Source: Durusdinium trenchii
Taxonomy: Eukaryota > Sar > Dinophyceae > Suessiales > Symbiodiniaceae
DNA length: 64,000 bases
Direction: 5' to 3'
NCBI GenBank assembly: GCA_963970005.1
Contig: CAXAMN010021362.1
Location: 2,452,956 to 2,516,955 of the forward strand
Numbering within the stretch: position 1 is the stretch's first letter; each line of letters opens with the position of its first letter. A program made the translations under genes and the position numbers. The notes below the pieces were generated by a model that was not told the DNA's origin, did no database searches, and worked only from the letters and a program-made list of their open reading frames with translations. Below are positions 24,200 through 36,445 of this stretch, in pieces.

Positions 24200-26600
24200 A
24201 ATAGATATAGTGTATTTGAACTTAGTACCAAATATATTACGCCGCAAGTATGTAATTAAGCTGACCGTATATTTAAATCGTATATTCATTCCGTATGCTT
24301 AAAGGGTCTGGCCGGGCTGGTAAAAATTACCTTGCCGGAGGTAGTCTAAAATATATGTTTACAAAAACGTGTATTAAAAGAACGATGCCGCAGCGTTCTT
24401 GCTACTACAGTAGATCTCATGAAAACATCAGTAACAAGGACGCTACTAGTAGCTCCTGTCATCGCTACTAGGAACAGAGGGCGTCGCTACTAGTAGTACC
24501 AAGGAAGCTGTAGTACCAAGGAAGCTATAAGTATCAGTGAGGTGGTTTCTAAGAAGCCGATCGCCGAAGTGGGCTGTGACAACAATGCACTGCAGCATTG
24601 CGGTTGAATGGTCCCTCTCGTTGCCACCATCGACGGATACAGTGAAGAACTACCCTATCCATGATGAGAAGGAACGAGATAGTGTTTGATTCATGGATCG
24701 GTCTCAACTCCAATTCTCTTGCATTCCAGTGCATATACCATGAATAAATCACCATTTCTTGGATTGGTCTTAACATGTCTCAACTCTACTTTTTGCTGGC
24801 CAAGTCTTTTGTTTCTTGGTAATTCGCTCTATTGGTCGTTTGCATGGAGAATGCGTCTCAGAATCACGTCGACGCTCCAGAACTCCAGGGCATGGAGGGG
24901 AGAGTGTTTCAAGCCGCAAAGATCTGGTGTTTTGCGCCCGAAACCGCCCGGAAATCAGGGCGACACGACACATGGGACATAGCATTTTTATCGATCAGTT
25001 TCTGCCAGTTGGGGCGGGTTGAAAAGGGGATCAATGTGGATAAATAGCTCAGTTCCATCAGTCGTGTTTGGGATAGATGCGACGTCTATCTGATCTGGTG
25101 ATTTTTTTTCTCCCCGCCATAGGGGTGGATTTGTCACGTTCCCGACCTGGGTGAGTCCCCTCAAACTGCTGAACACTGGGAAATGTCAACGAAGTTTTTT
25201 TCCCGGTTCCTTAGGCCTCAAATCCCAGTGTTTTTTCCTGTCCCGTCCACTCCGCGTCTCAGTTCAACATCGATCGGTGCCTAGCTGTTCCGGAACGGCG
25301 CTGCAGGACCACCCGGAAGGGCAAGGTGAGATCCACCCAACGAGGCGATGGCCTGGCAGGGAATGAACAAAAACAAAAGGAAACACAGGGCCTTTCGACA
25401 GGGCCTTTCTCCCGTGTTTTGGCCCAGCCAGACCATTTTTAATAGGTACCTCCCACTATATCTCGGCGTCGCTAGTCTTAATTTCTACAGCTTGCTGTCA
25501 AAGAACCATCGGCTGAAGCATCACGTCAGGCAGGGTCTGTATGAACTCATGGCCTCAAAAGTAGTCCCTTCCTTTCTCCTGTCCTGCCTGGTTCCTTCCG
25601 TTGATCGGTGCCTTTTTGTGACACTCACGACACATGCGACTGCCATATGACTCACGATCAGAATCAGGGGTGGTTGATTTCAGTGGTCAATGTAGGAAAA
25701 ACATGGAAAAACAATACATGTTCACGTGATATAGTCCCATCAGTTGTGTTTGGGGAATACGAATGAATGCAATGATGTGGCGTACTGCTTGGTGAGTTGG
25801 TTGGTGTGCTTCTTTTTGTGACTCACAATGTTTGCTCGTCACAATGTTTGCTCGCAGAGAATCACGGCAAGAAGCAAGCTTTAAGAACCAGACTCAGAAA
25901 CCCTGGAGATCCAGTCGTACCGAACCTCAGGTACGGTGATTGATTGGAGATATTTAAATTAGGTTTGGTGGAGGGTCCAGTCGTACCTTCTGAGAAGGTA
26001 CGACTGGATCCCTAGGGAAAGAATAAGACTACTTGGACCATCCTGTGGGGGGTCTCCAATAGACTACCCTACAATACTTGTGGGCGAAACCATTGGACAC
26101 CCCAACAGGATGTTGCTGGTATGCAATCTGTACTTTCCCAGACGCGACTAGTGGGACTGCCATATTTGCCGATCAGTTGGGGTGTTTTTTTGCGGGTTCA
26201 ATTCTTGCCACCCAGTCACACCTCCGAGTCTCGTGAGGTACCGAGCCTCACAAGCAGCATGACCTGGAGGTCGGAAGTCTCCGGAGCACGTGTACCAGGA
26301 GGGTTTCAACGTGCCTTGACTTCTTCGTTCCTTTGGACGTCCCTGTTTTTTTTTGAGGGAGACCATGTTCGGAAGGTACTTCTGGACCCTCCTGGCGCCT
26401 AGCTACATTTCAAGTGTCGAACACATCAGCCTCTCACTGGGTGCCAGTGGATCAAAAGGGAGTACTATAATAGTATTTCCAATGTTGGAAGAATATCCTG
26501 TCGGGAGTCCTGTCGCTGCATGCAGTTTCAAGCCATCATCTGCCATGTTTACTAGTGGAGTCGACAGCTATATCAGATGCATGCTGCATGAGCTATATAG
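24200..26600. other. no clear gene; palindromes and short repeats
   Basis: The stretch has a doubled TAGTACCAAGGAAGCT near 24,500-24,530 and a cluster of CTACTAGTAG palindromes at 24,420-24,510. The palindrome at 25,976-26,008 is described separately. Pieces related to the CCCAGACAC family lie near 24,970-25,070, 25,735-25,760 and 26,138-26,180. No gene is supported. Confidence 0.4.
25976..26008. repeat. 15-bp perfect palindrome with 3-base loop
   Basis: TCCAGTCGTACCTTC, then TGA, then the exact inverse GAAGGTACGACTGGA. The phrase ATCCAGTCGTACCGAACC just upstream (about 25,908) and a related hairpin at 63,355-63,397 show that this is a dispersed inverted repeat. Confidence 0.75.
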
Positions 26601-26601
26601 C

Positions 26602-26703
26602 CCCCAGACACTCCATGGGACTGGCATACTTACCTACATCGACCCCTTCTCAACCACCCCTGTCTGTGTGTAAATATGCCGGCCCCATGGAGTGTTTGGG
26701 GCC
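26602..26703. mobile_element. MITE-like hairpin, CCCAGACACTCCATG family
   Basis: CCCCAGACACTCCATGGGAC with TGGCATACTTAC on the left is answered on the right by GTAAATATGCCGGCCCCATG then GAGTGTTTGGGG. Only a few mismatches separate the roughly 32-bp arms. The loop contains CCCCTTCTCAACCACCCC. Confidence 0.65.
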
Positions 26704-28430
26704 TATTACGTAGGCTGTGGTTGGTATGTTCGAGACTGTCCAGCTCTACAGGTGTCGAGAAATCGACACGAGATCAGCCATTTCCCACCACCTTTCGTGT
26801 CGACGATTTCTGGGCAAGCTAAACCCAATGTTTTATACATACTTGTTGGCACTGCTCAACCCAGTGTTTTTCTTTCCACATCGTTTTACTTTTTTTCTAT
26901 AGACAGCTTGCCGTTGCATCCTTCACCGCGACCCACGGCGTCCACGCTGTCGTTTCCGCCAGTTCCAGCCTGAGCACTTGCAGTGGCATCCCACAGCGCG
27001 GCGGCCGAGCGGCGATGGACCGAAGACGAATGACATCCGCAGACCCACCCGATGGTCTGACCGGTGACCCATGTGGTCTGGGGAATAGGCCAGGGTTCGG
27101 GTCCACGGCCCTATAGCTAGTCCAACAGGGTGAAATGGAGCTCGCTAGCTTGGAGTTCCGCGCTTCCTGGGTGGTCGTCTCCGCTTGTTCAACGAAGAGG
27201 AGTTTGTTCGGCGTCTGAATCGACCTTTCCGACCTTTCGATTTGTTTCCACCTGTTCAACAGGAGTTGTTCGGCGAGTCGCCAGTGTTTTGTTTTCCGGT
27301 TCTTCTTCGGCGAGTCTGCAGGATGTTCGTTGCTGTAAGCGGAGCCATCCTTTTTTGATAGACTCAACGGTTGATTTACATAGTGAATACCATCCAAATA
27401 TGGGGTTCCTTCATAAACGGTCTACATCCCAAGAGAAGGTTGATCTTCATATAGTAAACAAGAAGCAAACTGATAAGTGGGTTGACTTTATCGTTTACTC
27501 TATGATATCCCTCTTTTGAGCAGCTCTTGAACACGCATCCAGGAACAGCTGGTGCTTTTACCCTATAACGATACCCTTCCAAGACCATCAAAAAGACGGT
27601 ACACTCAGTTTTGTAGATTTTGTAGTCTATTTTTTAGACCTTCATATATAGATCAAAGCATGATTGTTTGATATCTGATGTTGTTTGTTGAACCACTTTT
27701 TATAAATAATCAAAGATGGTTGGAAACCTTTAGGGTCATATTAAAGCCCTTTGGGGCAGACGGTTCTAAGTTCTAGAAGCAAGTGTGTTGCATAGGGAAC
27801 AAAAACAGAAAATCATAGGGTGTAGAAAAGAGGGTGTATTTCTTTGGATACCACTCTCAGTCACTGGCACCTGTTTTCCGCACGCACCTGCCACGAATAG
27901 ACCTCACCACTCACCGGCGCCACCGGCCTCCGGCCACGCCCGTCGGAGGTCCAAGAACTCTTGAACTCAGTGTCCACTGGTGCGAAGCGGCTCAAAACCA
28001 CGCCGGGGAGCTCGTTACTTCGTCCACACAACGAGAGTGAGAAACGGAGGATGGGAGGAGCCACTGTCTGCGGTCTCCTGCGACACCCAGACAGGATGGT
28101 CCAGGTAGTAGTTGTCCGACCCACAGCACTTCACAGCAAAAATATGAAGCCAGCTGCCAGAGCCATGTATCCCAGTCCTTTTGCACAAGCACATGCCTGC
28201 GTTCATCTCCGATCTAAGTTTAGTCAAAGCATGTTTGAAGTGGTTGATTCAGTCAGTCGGCAGTCCTATCAGTCCCACTAGTCGCGTCTGGGTTGGAGGA
28301 TCGCAGAGCGCCCGTTTTGGGGGCTTCTCCGCACCCCCCCCAAAAATGCAACGACTTTGCGCGCCCATTTGATGCAACATCCTACGACCATATATTTTTG
28401 GGGCATTGGGTTCCCATGGTTTCCGCACAA
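26704..28430. other. no clear gene
   Basis: Short open frames on both strands, including a 166-codon minus-strand frame at 26,897-27,397 with no recognisable motif or codon pattern. AT-rich sequence lies at 27,560-27,840. I see nothing that supports a gene. Confidence 0.4.
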
Positions 28431-28436
28431 AATATA

Positions 28437-28540
28437 TCCCAGCCACTCCATCTATGCAATAAATATGCCGATCAATTGACCCCCCCTGGCACCACCCCAA
28501 CTGATCCGCATATATGGCAGTCCCATGGAGTGTCTAGGTA
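28437..28540. mobile_element. MITE-like hairpin, CCCAGACACTCCATG family
   Basis: CCCAGCCACTCCATC and AATATGCCGATCAATTGACC on the left are answered by AACTGATCCGCATATATGGC then AGTCCCATGGAGTGTCTAGG on the right. Diverged arms, same ends as the other members. Confidence 0.5.
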
Positions 28541-28894
28541 TGAACGGCTGGACACTTTACCGGCCTTTTCATGTTTCGGAAGTTCACCTCGCGAGTCCCA
28601 AACTCGCGAGTCCCGGGGCATTTCCCCCCGCGCGAAGAGCGTGCCTCTCGTCGCAGGGTGCGGGTCAATGCCATGCAAAGGCAGGAGATCGATCGGTCGT
28701 CGAAAGCAACATTTGGCGGAACGCTGGTGGCTGTCGCTTGCAGGTCGAATTGGCCACTTAGGGTGGTTGCGCACTGGATTTTTCTTTCGGTTCAGGCAGA
28801 CACGAAAACAGGTCCAACCATTCAAAGGATCGACCTGGGAAACCGTCGGCGCCAGTGGGGAACGGAGCGGAGTTGACCCAGACATGACCTGCCT

Positions 28895-28977
28895 GGGACT
28901 GCCGGACTGCCGATCAAGCCAGACCCCCTCTGGCACCGGTAAATATGCCAGTCCCATTAGTCGTGTCTGGGCATCAC
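28895..28977. mobile_element. MITE-like hairpin fragment
   Basis: GGGACTGCCGGACTGCCGAT on the left and ATATGCCAGTCCCATTAGTC with GTGTCTGGG on the right share the family ends, with weak pairing. Confidence 0.4.
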
Positions 28978-29565
28978 AGGTCACGTAAAGATGACCTCGG
29001 ACTCGGCCCCACACAAGCAACCTTCGCACTCCCCTCCGTACCCGACCAAAACTCCTTCAAAAGCCAGTGAGACCCCTACCGTCGCACTGCCCCCCAGGTC
29101 CGCGAGTGACACCAAGCTTTCACCCTTGCCGCGCGTCTCTGCGGGGAGCCGCAGAGAGTGCCCTTCGGCTCGGTACGGCTCGCCCGTTTTGTGATTAGGG
29201 AGGATAAGACCAAGCTTTTGGCCCCCAGTGACATAAGACAATGACGGAAGTATACATATATACCCAAATCTCGCTTTGGAGAGGTAATTCATATCCCCAA
29301 GTTTCGAGCACTTTGGGATGAATTGGTTATTTGAGCAGCTGAAAGAGTACATGCCGCATGCCCATTGACATTCAGCTCCAATCGGAGGACTCTTCCAGCG
29401 AAAACCCAGTTCTTCGGACCCCAGATAGGACCACCCCCGACTTGGCCATGGCCGTGGATGTTCTTTCTTCGGTCGGTCTGAAATGATGGCAGTTTCGGTC
29501 ATGGCACCCGGACATTTCCTGTTTTTTTTCTCCCTCCGGACCAATGAACGGACTATCCTATATCC

Positions 29566-29650
29566 CAGACACTCCATGGGTCTATGCCGATCAATTGACC
29601 CTCCAAACCACCCATGGCAGTCCGACATGGCTGTCCCAGACGTGCCGTGT
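29566..29650. mobile_element. MITE-like hairpin fragment
   Basis: Begins ATCCCAGACACTCCATGGGT, has the family phrase TATGCCGATCAATTGACC and ends near GACATGGCTGTCCCAGAC. Diverged relative of the copies at 28.4 and 59.3 kb. Confidence 0.4.
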
Positions 29651-32562
29651 ATGGGTATATGTGCGGGATGTCAACCGAGCTCCTATATGGTTTGGTGATG
29701 GAGGTGCCATGACTGTTTTCGAGACATTCGAGTCGAGGATTCCGAGACATGCACTGGAGAACAACCACTGAGATGTCCGACGAGTGTCGTGGGACTGCCA
29801 TGTCGGACTGCCTTCAAAACGGCCAGGGGTCAATATATTCCAGTCTCCATTCGTTGTCTCAGCATTGCTTTGGCTAGACAGTGCGCTTGGATCGCTCTCG
29901 TGCGTCTCTCTTCCAGTCCCAATGGAGTGTTCCACAGGTACTCGGAGTGAAACATGGTGAAACTGTCCAATGCGAGCGAACCGGAAACGGCCGTCAGCCA
30001 AGCCAACTCTTCAGAACCCGAAAACGGCCATCCGGTTCGATTCCAACGCGATCCGCGCCATGCCAGCACAGATGCCTTGACAGATGGCTGGGATCTGGGG
30101 AGGAAAATTCCATGTCTTTTTGCATCAACAACGGGGTTTCAATTGATCCGTGTTCAATTGATCGGTCAATTTGATTTTAGGTCAGTCTCTCAGAGGGTAT
30201 TTCAGGTGGCGCGCTGTTGACCGCTACCTTTTTCGGCCCGGCCGAAAGGGATTTTCGAGGTCTATACATTGACTCTTCAAACACCTGCAACCACCTAGTA
30301 ATGCCCTTGTTACTAGTATACTAGCTTCTTGTTATTATTAGCGATAAACTTGTTACTACTAGTCTGTCCATGTACCTGGACCTTGGAGTGTGAATAATGG
30401 ATAACAATGGAGATCCACCGCTGATATGGGATAGTCGATTGCCAGGAGACCCCTGCCTTACTGAAGGTGCGGTTAGGGGTTACTGGTTCCAACCCCGCCT
30501 GGCGGTCGAAACGAGGCGTCACCTCAAAGAGGGATGCGGAAGGAGTTCAATAAGGCGAGGGAAGGAGGAAAAATTGGATCCGGATGTGGATGTTTAATAT
30601 TTTGATATATCAATATCCACATATTCATCCGGATCAATATGTGGATTTGGATCCGGATATCAATTTAATTCATTTGATATATGTCATTTGATCATTAATC
30701 TGAATTGAATGTAGCATATTCATCATGAATCCGTTCATATCCCTTCGATGCCTTTGATGCATTGGGTCTGTCCTATTATATACCTGTAACTGTCAGTAAA
30801 CAAGCAAATCATACCCCCAATAATCAGTGGACACATAATCCACTAATAATCCACTGGGCCCTGGTATTAGGATAGACCCAATCGATAAATATATTTATCT
30901 CCAACAATCCCGCTAGTCAATCCTAGTTGTGGGAATCTCCGGTCAGTTGTCACTCGGCTGTTTTTTTTGATCGAAAGGACGAAACCCTTTGAATACTCTT
31001 TGAGTATAGATAATTCCAACATCATGGTGTTCATCAACTCTAAGAATCGGGGCCCTCAGACACACGATCCCGATTCTGAGGGTCCAGATCCCTGGAGGGT
31101 TGAGACCCCAAGGATTCTTAGGGTACTGTAACACTGTATTTATATCTTGACCGGTCGAGGCAGGTTCGAGATGGTTCGAGGCCCCATAACGGAGCTTCGG
31201 ACTCTTCAGATGTAGTTCTCTACATCTGGTAGCTGTATGTATGCTACCCGGAGATGACACAGGAGTAGTGAAACATACTTGCGGAAATGAGTCTTCCTAT
31301 CTCATGTGTCCGCAGTTGCAACCCCCAAAATTGTATCATATGTGTCCAAACTACATGAAGGAGGCTCAAAAGGACTATAAGGTCCTATCTCATGAGGACG
31401 TATCTCAGATTCGGCAAAGGGGAAACAACATTGCGAGACACTTATCAAAGGCAAACGGAAGGGTAGTGCACAGAAAGGGTTTTGCAAAAACCTATTCTAC
31501 TAACGTCGTGGAAGGTGCGTGACCTTCGTAGAACCCAAGGCTGTTCGTGGACAGTTCGTGGAATGGTGGGCCAGTAGGAGAACTGACTGCAACGAAATCC
31601 CAGAAACCTTCGCAGAACTTCGTGGAAGGTATTCTTGATGCACTAACTTCGTATAAGCGAGTTTTGCTGACCCCCTTTCTCCACACACCCTCCGTTTAGC
31701 CTTCAACTTAAGAGACGTTTGTGAAGGAAAGTCTGAGCCTTTGGACAACTCAGTTAGGCCCACAAAAGTTGTAAAATGTCCCTGTCTCATGTGCTCAATC
31801 CATTTTTGAGACCTATCTCGTGCTTTTCGCACACTTTGCAATGTAATTTCCCATCTCATCTTCCCCTAGTATATTCGGGGATTCCAACCACAATCGCTAT
31901 AGGGCTCCAAGTACATCAGAAGGTACCTGGAGCCTAGGGAATTGATTTAGTTTTCTTGACGGAACGGCCCAAGGAGACGCTACACCAGGTCAACCATTAT
32001 ACACGTAAGAGCATGAGCTTGTGAGGCGAACGGGTGTTTGACCGTACAGAATATTGAAGAGACCAAGAGAGGTTAAGTGACCTGAACTAGGACCTTACTG
32101 GGGTACCTATGAGATAGGCGAACTAGGGTCCTTCAACCTCTGTTGGGATGTCCCTTTGTTTGAACAAAAACATCTGGTGTTGAAGTTTTCCAGCAGACAT
32201 GGACAAGGCACGAACCACTTTTTTGCCGTATATAGTTAGTACGAACTCATCATCATAGCTTATTAGTGACGCAGGTGATTTCTTGGGGTTTCGGCCCAGG
32301 GCTCAAGATCGCCTGTGATAGGATTTGCAGGATCTACTTGTTTTGCCCCAGACCCGTCTTTGCGGGTCGTTTCTGCGCCGCCATAGGTCCCTGGAGCCCC
32401 ACGTGGCATAGACGCCACCGTAGGGTCAGGGCGAGAGCTCGGCATTTCCTTCGCTTGCGAAGGCACAAGCCGAGGCTGCGACCTCAGATCCTAGCCAGAC
32501 TGAGGCAGAAGAAACTGTTGCTGGAGAGTCACCATTCCAGGCCTCAGTACGTCATCAAGGTG

Positions 32563-33822
32563 ATGACATGGAAGGGACGCAACCAGTCCAATGGTCGTTG
32601 GCAGTCATGGCAAGACTGGAAGAGCGATCAGGGACAAGAGAAAGAGAAGGACAAGAAGAAGAAAGAGCCTTCGGTTGCCCGATCCCAGAAGAGCGAAGTG
32701 CTGGAGCTGATCTCCTACGACGGCAAAAGAGTCGCACTGCCCGACGACAAAGGAGCGGTCGGATCTTCTTCTGCATCCTCGTCTGGCTTGCAGGAAGAGA
32801 ACAAGCGTCTAAAGGATGCTTTGAAGTACTTCGCCAACAAGAAGGAGGACGAGGAGGTGCCGGAGGATTATCGTCCTTTCTTGCACGAAGACCCACGAGA
32901 GAGTCTCCGTGTACAACAACGAGAATTGAACAAGCAGAAGAAGATGATCGGCAGAGTGGAAAAGATCCGGTCCACCATGGAAGAGAAGAGCCAACGATGG
33001 GTGCGCTGGAAAGCGAGAATTATGAGAGGTTTAGAGCTCGAAGAACAGCGGTACAAGGAGGAGTACAAGCAGCTCGAAGACGAACTTCAGGCTGTAGAGA
33101 CTGGCAAGGATGTACCCATGGACCTCGAGAATGTTGGCACGGATGGCCATGGTGGAGTGGAGGACGAGTTGACGGAGGTGAAGCACCAGGTTGGTCAGAT
33201 GGCCGACTATATGCAGAGGATCGAGAAGAGGAATTTGGACTTGACCTTACAAGTCCAGGACTTGATCACTGCTGTCCGCGAGGCAAAGCAGTGCGATGTG
33301 CTGCAGACTTCGCCGCAGAAGCCGATTCGTGGTTCAGGCTTCACTCTCCCCATCGAGGTCTTGCCCTCTCGCCAAGGCGACAAGAGCCGCAGCTCGAGCA
33401 AGGAGCGTTCGCGGTCACCTTGCCGGGGGCACGAAGAGCCTGCATTGAAGTTGACCGATGTGGTCAAAGAAGCTGGCTTGGAGCATCTTCTTGCTGGGAT
33501 GTCGCCAGAGCATCACGATCACTTGATGGCCATCATCACTTCGGAACCTGCAAATTTTCAGAATCCCAAGCAGGTCCAAGAGCTGATCCATACTATGATG
33601 ACTCAGCAGCTTGCCGAACAGACAGCGGTAATGGATGCTGGCCTCGAGGATCAGATCAAGACTGGACGACGGGATGTTCTGAAACCTTTTGGGCTCCCCA
33701 GGGAACGCTCGGCCAAGCGACCTGGGATGCCACTTTCAGAGCGGACAGCCAATGTTGGGGACCACCGGAGGGTCTCCTCTCGGAGTGCGGACTCGGTGAG
33801 TCACATGTCGTCCATGGAGTGA
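32563..33822 (+). CDS. LINE ORF1-like protein with coiled coil
   Basis: 419 codons beginning MTWKGRNQSNGRWQSWQDWK. The frame is open upstream to 32,266, but that part is Arg-rich and not protein-like, so the start at 32,563 is preferred. The N-terminus is Trp/Gln/Lys-rich and likely binds nucleic acid. Residues about 75-240 are strongly charged and heptad-like (RVQQRELNKQKKMIGRVEKI, YKQLEDELQAVETGKD), suggesting a long coiled coil. A Ser/Arg segment (SRSSSKERSRSPCRG) follows, then a helical C-terminus. In LINEs, ORF1 proteins package the RNA. The position, coiled coil and basic tract fit that role, but no zinc knuckle or RRM is visible. Confidence 0.65.
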   Translation: MTWKGRNQSNGRWQSWQDWKSDQGQEKEKDKKKKEPSVARSQKSEVLELISYDGKRVALPDDKGAVGSSSASSSGLQEENKRLKDALKYFANKKEDEEVPEDYRPFLHEDPRESLRVQQRELNKQKKMIGRVEKIRSTMEEKSQRWVRWKARIMRGLELEEQRYKEEYKQLEDELQAVETGKDVPMDLENVGTDGHGGVEDELTEVKHQVGQMADYMQRIEKRNLDLTLQVQDLITAVREAKQCDVLQTSPQKPIRGSGFTLPIEVLPSRQGDKSRSSSKERSRSPCRGHEEPALKLTDVVKEAGLEHLLAGMSPEHHDHLMAIITSEPANFQNPKQVQELIHTMMTQQLAEQTAVMDAGLEDQIKTGRRDVLKPFGLPRERSAKRPGMPLSERTANVGDHRRVSSRSADSVSHMSSME

Positions 33823-33848
33823 GCGATCTGCCTGGTGAATGCAGTGGC

Positions 33849-36425
33849 ATGCCATTTGATGCATGGAACCTGCAAGCCAAGCGAAGCTGTAGTTTCTCTT
33901 CCCTTTTCTTTGGTCAGTGCGCTATTTTTCAAAGCAGCACGATCAGGCCTTTTTCCTTAGTGATGTTTAGGCCCGTTTTTGCGATGTGGATGAGAGAGGT
34001 TAGGAGTGAAGCTGGGGCTCCGCACTCTTGGGTTTTGAGTGCTCCGAGCTGCCTGTCGCCCGCTGCTAGTTTTCAGCTGCCAAATCATTTTGAGAAGACA
34101 GTTGTCACCTCTAGTGGTTGGAATGGTCGAGATGAGATTGATGCCGAAGAGAGCTGTACTGAACACGATTTCCACCGATGTGGCCTACCAGAGCCTGCGG
34201 ATGGATGCACATGTCTTGCCTTGGAAGCGCTTGTAGCGTTTTTGAGACCCTTTTCCGAGCATGCCAATTGTGTTTTGTTTGCTTTCTGTGCACAAGCATT
34301 TATTTGTATTTGGGTCATCTTATTGGTTTGTGCTGCACGTTTCTCTCGAGCCTATCACTTTGAGAGCAAGAATGGACTTTTCAGCCGATGGAGTGCCCGA
34401 TGCCTGAATCCCATTCCACTGGCTAGGGACTCTGTGACTGCGGCCCTGCTGCATTTTGTCAGCCTCACTTTCGCATGTTTGCCCCTTGAGTATGTTAGCG
34501 AAGAGTTGGCTGATCCGAGTTTTGGACTGCAAGCCTTACAAGGATTGTGCAAGATTCATTTGGCCTGCATTTGCTACTTTGGCTTCCTGTTTTTGCTTAG
34601 GTTCAGGATTGGTTTCGTAGGCAAGCTAAGGCGGGTGACGCCTTGTGGAAGGAGGCCCCGAAGTTCCAAGACGAAGAAACGTGGTAAGTTTCGGCTGATT
34701 GCTCTCATTCTCCTTTGCAATCTTGTATGTGCAGAGGGTATTCATGTCCTCGAGAATTGTGGACATTCTCCTGGTCAACATGATCTTCCCTTTTCCTCGA
34801 GGCCTTGTGGGGAAAGTGAAGCTGCTGGTGGCTATGATTGTCACGAAGAAGGCCTTCATGCTTGGAGGGATTTCCCCTCCCAAGCATGTGCTCCGCTTCG
34901 GTGTCGAGCAAATTGGTTGCTGCCTGGCAGTGATCGCAGTTTTGTGCCAGTTTTGGGGTTTGAATACCACATTTCACGCCCACCGATTTTGGTTGATGCC
35001 ATGTATGGGGATGAAGCTCAGCTGATGCAGGCTGGGCCGCCGTTTGTTGATGCGATAACTCAGCATATCTTTCGGGTCACTGGCAGGAGAAGTGGTGTCC
35101 GTGTTTATGTCTGGTTCCATCCATCTCATTCGCTTGGGGTGTTTGTGCAATGGTGTCGGATTTTGGAGTACGATGCACCGGTTCCGGCCGGACCGCTAGT
35201 CAGGGGTATTTGGGCTGATCAACTTGGGCGAGACACCGGATTCCTTTACCCCGTGCGCCCGCCTCCCTTAGAGGATGGTGGCCCTGCTTCGCATGTGCTC
35301 GTTTCTTGCCTTGAGGGTGACACCATCATGCCAGCACTGGTTGAGATCTCGACAACTGACCAAAGTTTTAGGGGTAGCTTCTTCTTCGTTGTGCGGCGGT
35401 TTCTGACTGGGAGTGAGATTTTCGATCAGGTCATTCCCCAGGTTGAATGCATTTGGCTCCATGAGTGCTCCATTTTGATGGGAGCGCCAGGACAAGTTCG
35501 CATTTTTCATTGGGATGACCTTGTGCCGCTGTATGAAGGGGCTTTCCTGCGTATTCGCTACATCTGGAGGCCGCAGGAACAGGGAGAGTCCTCTACGTGC
35601 GATGAGGGCTCCTCTTCGGATGACTCTGACTCTGATTCCACATCTCTGTCAGGTCCACCCAGCGGCAATGAGACCTTACCTGCCAATAGGCCTGATGCTG
35701 CTTCGGGCGAGGAGCGCCTAACGAGAGGGTCTGGTGGCTCACACCCTCTGGCCCTCGACCTGCAAGCGGCTCTGCCTTTGGACCTTACTGATGATGACAA
35801 GACTTCGCTGATGCACATGCCTCTGCGTCGATTTGTCTATGACCGGCCGCTGCATGGTGCGGTTGATATTCCCCAACAAGTCTTGCAAGACAGCCTCCTC
35901 CAGTACTTGCAAGCTGAGGCCCATTTGCGACCCACTGACCCCATGATGACAATGGTTTGGATCTTGGTCAATGAGGACCCTGTGAATTTGCCCATCACCA
36001 TGTTCCGAGCTCATGACAGGAGAATGCTGACCACGCAGGTGAGTGAAGCATGGCGAGGGCACAATGGTTACGAGGTGGCCAGTGCCTTCCTATGTTCGCC
36101 CCAGCCGCCTCGCTTTCACATGCGCGAGGTACCAGGTCGATCCCTCCTTGTTACTCCGAAACTTGAATTACACCCGCACTGGGCGGCTTGGCTCATGGAT
36201 GTTTATCTTGTTTCGGATTCGGACAAGGTTTTCAAAGAAAGAGTGGCCATCTGGACCATGCAGCTGACTGTTGGTGATCTCGCGCAACGTTTAGGCTATG
36301 ATGCCAAGGGTGCTCGTGCCATTCGTCTGGACTTTCCGGGAGTGACATTGACGGAGACCGAGGAGATCTGTTTTCCACCGGGTACCTTTTTTTCGCATGC
36401 TGCTGAGGTCGGCAAGTTCATGTAG
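33849..36425 (+). CDS. LINE middle region, part 1, function unknown
   Basis: Open frame of about 858 codons from an ATG at 33,849; a later ATG at 33,963 is also possible. The first part is hydrophobic and Cys-rich (ALVAFLRPFSEHANCVLFAF, FGFLFLLRFRIGFVGKLRRV) and could hold membrane segments. From about 34,960 it becomes a globular region with repeated strand-like phrases (GVRVYVWFHPSHSLGVFVQW, MMTMVWILVNEDPVNLPITM), separated by an acidic Ser/Asp linker near 35,610 (SSSDDSDSDS). The similar phrases downstream suggest tandem copies of one domain. The family is not recognised. The frame ends just after the next one has opened. Confidence 0.55.
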   Translation: MPFDAWNLQAKRSCSFSSLFFGQCAIFQSSTIRPFSLVMFRPVFAMWMREVRSEAGAPHSWVLSAPSCLSPAASFQLPNHFEKTVVTSSGWNGRDEIDAEESCTEHDFHRCGLPEPADGCTCLALEALVAFLRPFSEHANCVLFAFCAQAFICIWVILLVCAARFSRAYHFESKNGLFSRWSARCLNPIPLARDSVTAALLHFVSLTFACLPLEYVSEELADPSFGLQALQGLCKIHLACICYFGFLFLLRFRIGFVGKLRRVTPCGRRPRSSKTKKRGKFRLIALILLCNLVCAEGIHVLENCGHSPGQHDLPFSSRPCGESEAAGGYDCHEEGLHAWRDFPSQACAPLRCRANWLLPGSDRSFVPVLGFEYHISRPPILVDAMYGDEAQLMQAGPPFVDAITQHIFRVTGRRSGVRVYVWFHPSHSLGVFVQWCRILEYDAPVPAGPLVRGIWADQLGRDTGFLYPVRPPPLEDGGPASHVLVSCLEGDTIMPALVEISTTDQSFRGSFFFVVRRFLTGSEIFDQVIPQVECIWLHECSILMGAPGQVRIFHWDDLVPLYEGAFLRIRYIWRPQEQGESSTCDEGSSSDDSDSDSTSLSGPPSGNETLPANRPDAASGEERLTRGSGGSHPLALDLQAALPLDLTDDDKTSLMHMPLRRFVYDRPLHGAVDIPQQVLQDSLLQYLQAEAHLRPTDPMMTMVWILVNEDPVNLPITMFRAHDRRMLTTQVSEAWRGHNGYEVASAFLCSPQPPRFHMREVPGRSLLVTPKLELHPHWAAWLMDVYLVSDSDKVFKERVAIWTMQLTVGDLAQRLGYDAKGARAIRLDFPGVTLTETEEICFPPGTFFSHAAEVGKFM

Positions 36426-36445
36426 AATTGGCCCAGGTGTTGATA

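Larger units (their letters stand above)
28541..32260. other. repeat-rich, no clear gene
   Basis: Contains further pieces of the CCCAGACAC family (28,895-28,977 and 29,566-29,650). Around 30,575-30,660 a cluster of GGATCCGGAT and ATCCACAT/ATGTGGAT inverted segments occurs in AT-rich DNA. Some longer open frames exist, such as the minus strand at 28,472-29,029 and 28,981-29,628, but they overlap the dispersed repeats and show no motif. The LINE 5' end probably lies near the right edge, but I could not place it. Confidence 0.4.

Noticed and set aside
23681-24231. Thr/Lys-rich and Gly/Leu-rich open frames
   Set aside because: Both are translations of a 9-bp minisatellite.
32568-33848. Very long second frame overlapping ORF1 on the plus strand
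   Set aside because: Its first 420 or so codons are a shadow of ORF1, rich in Arg, Gly and Trp without structure. Protein-like sequence starts only after ORF1 ends.
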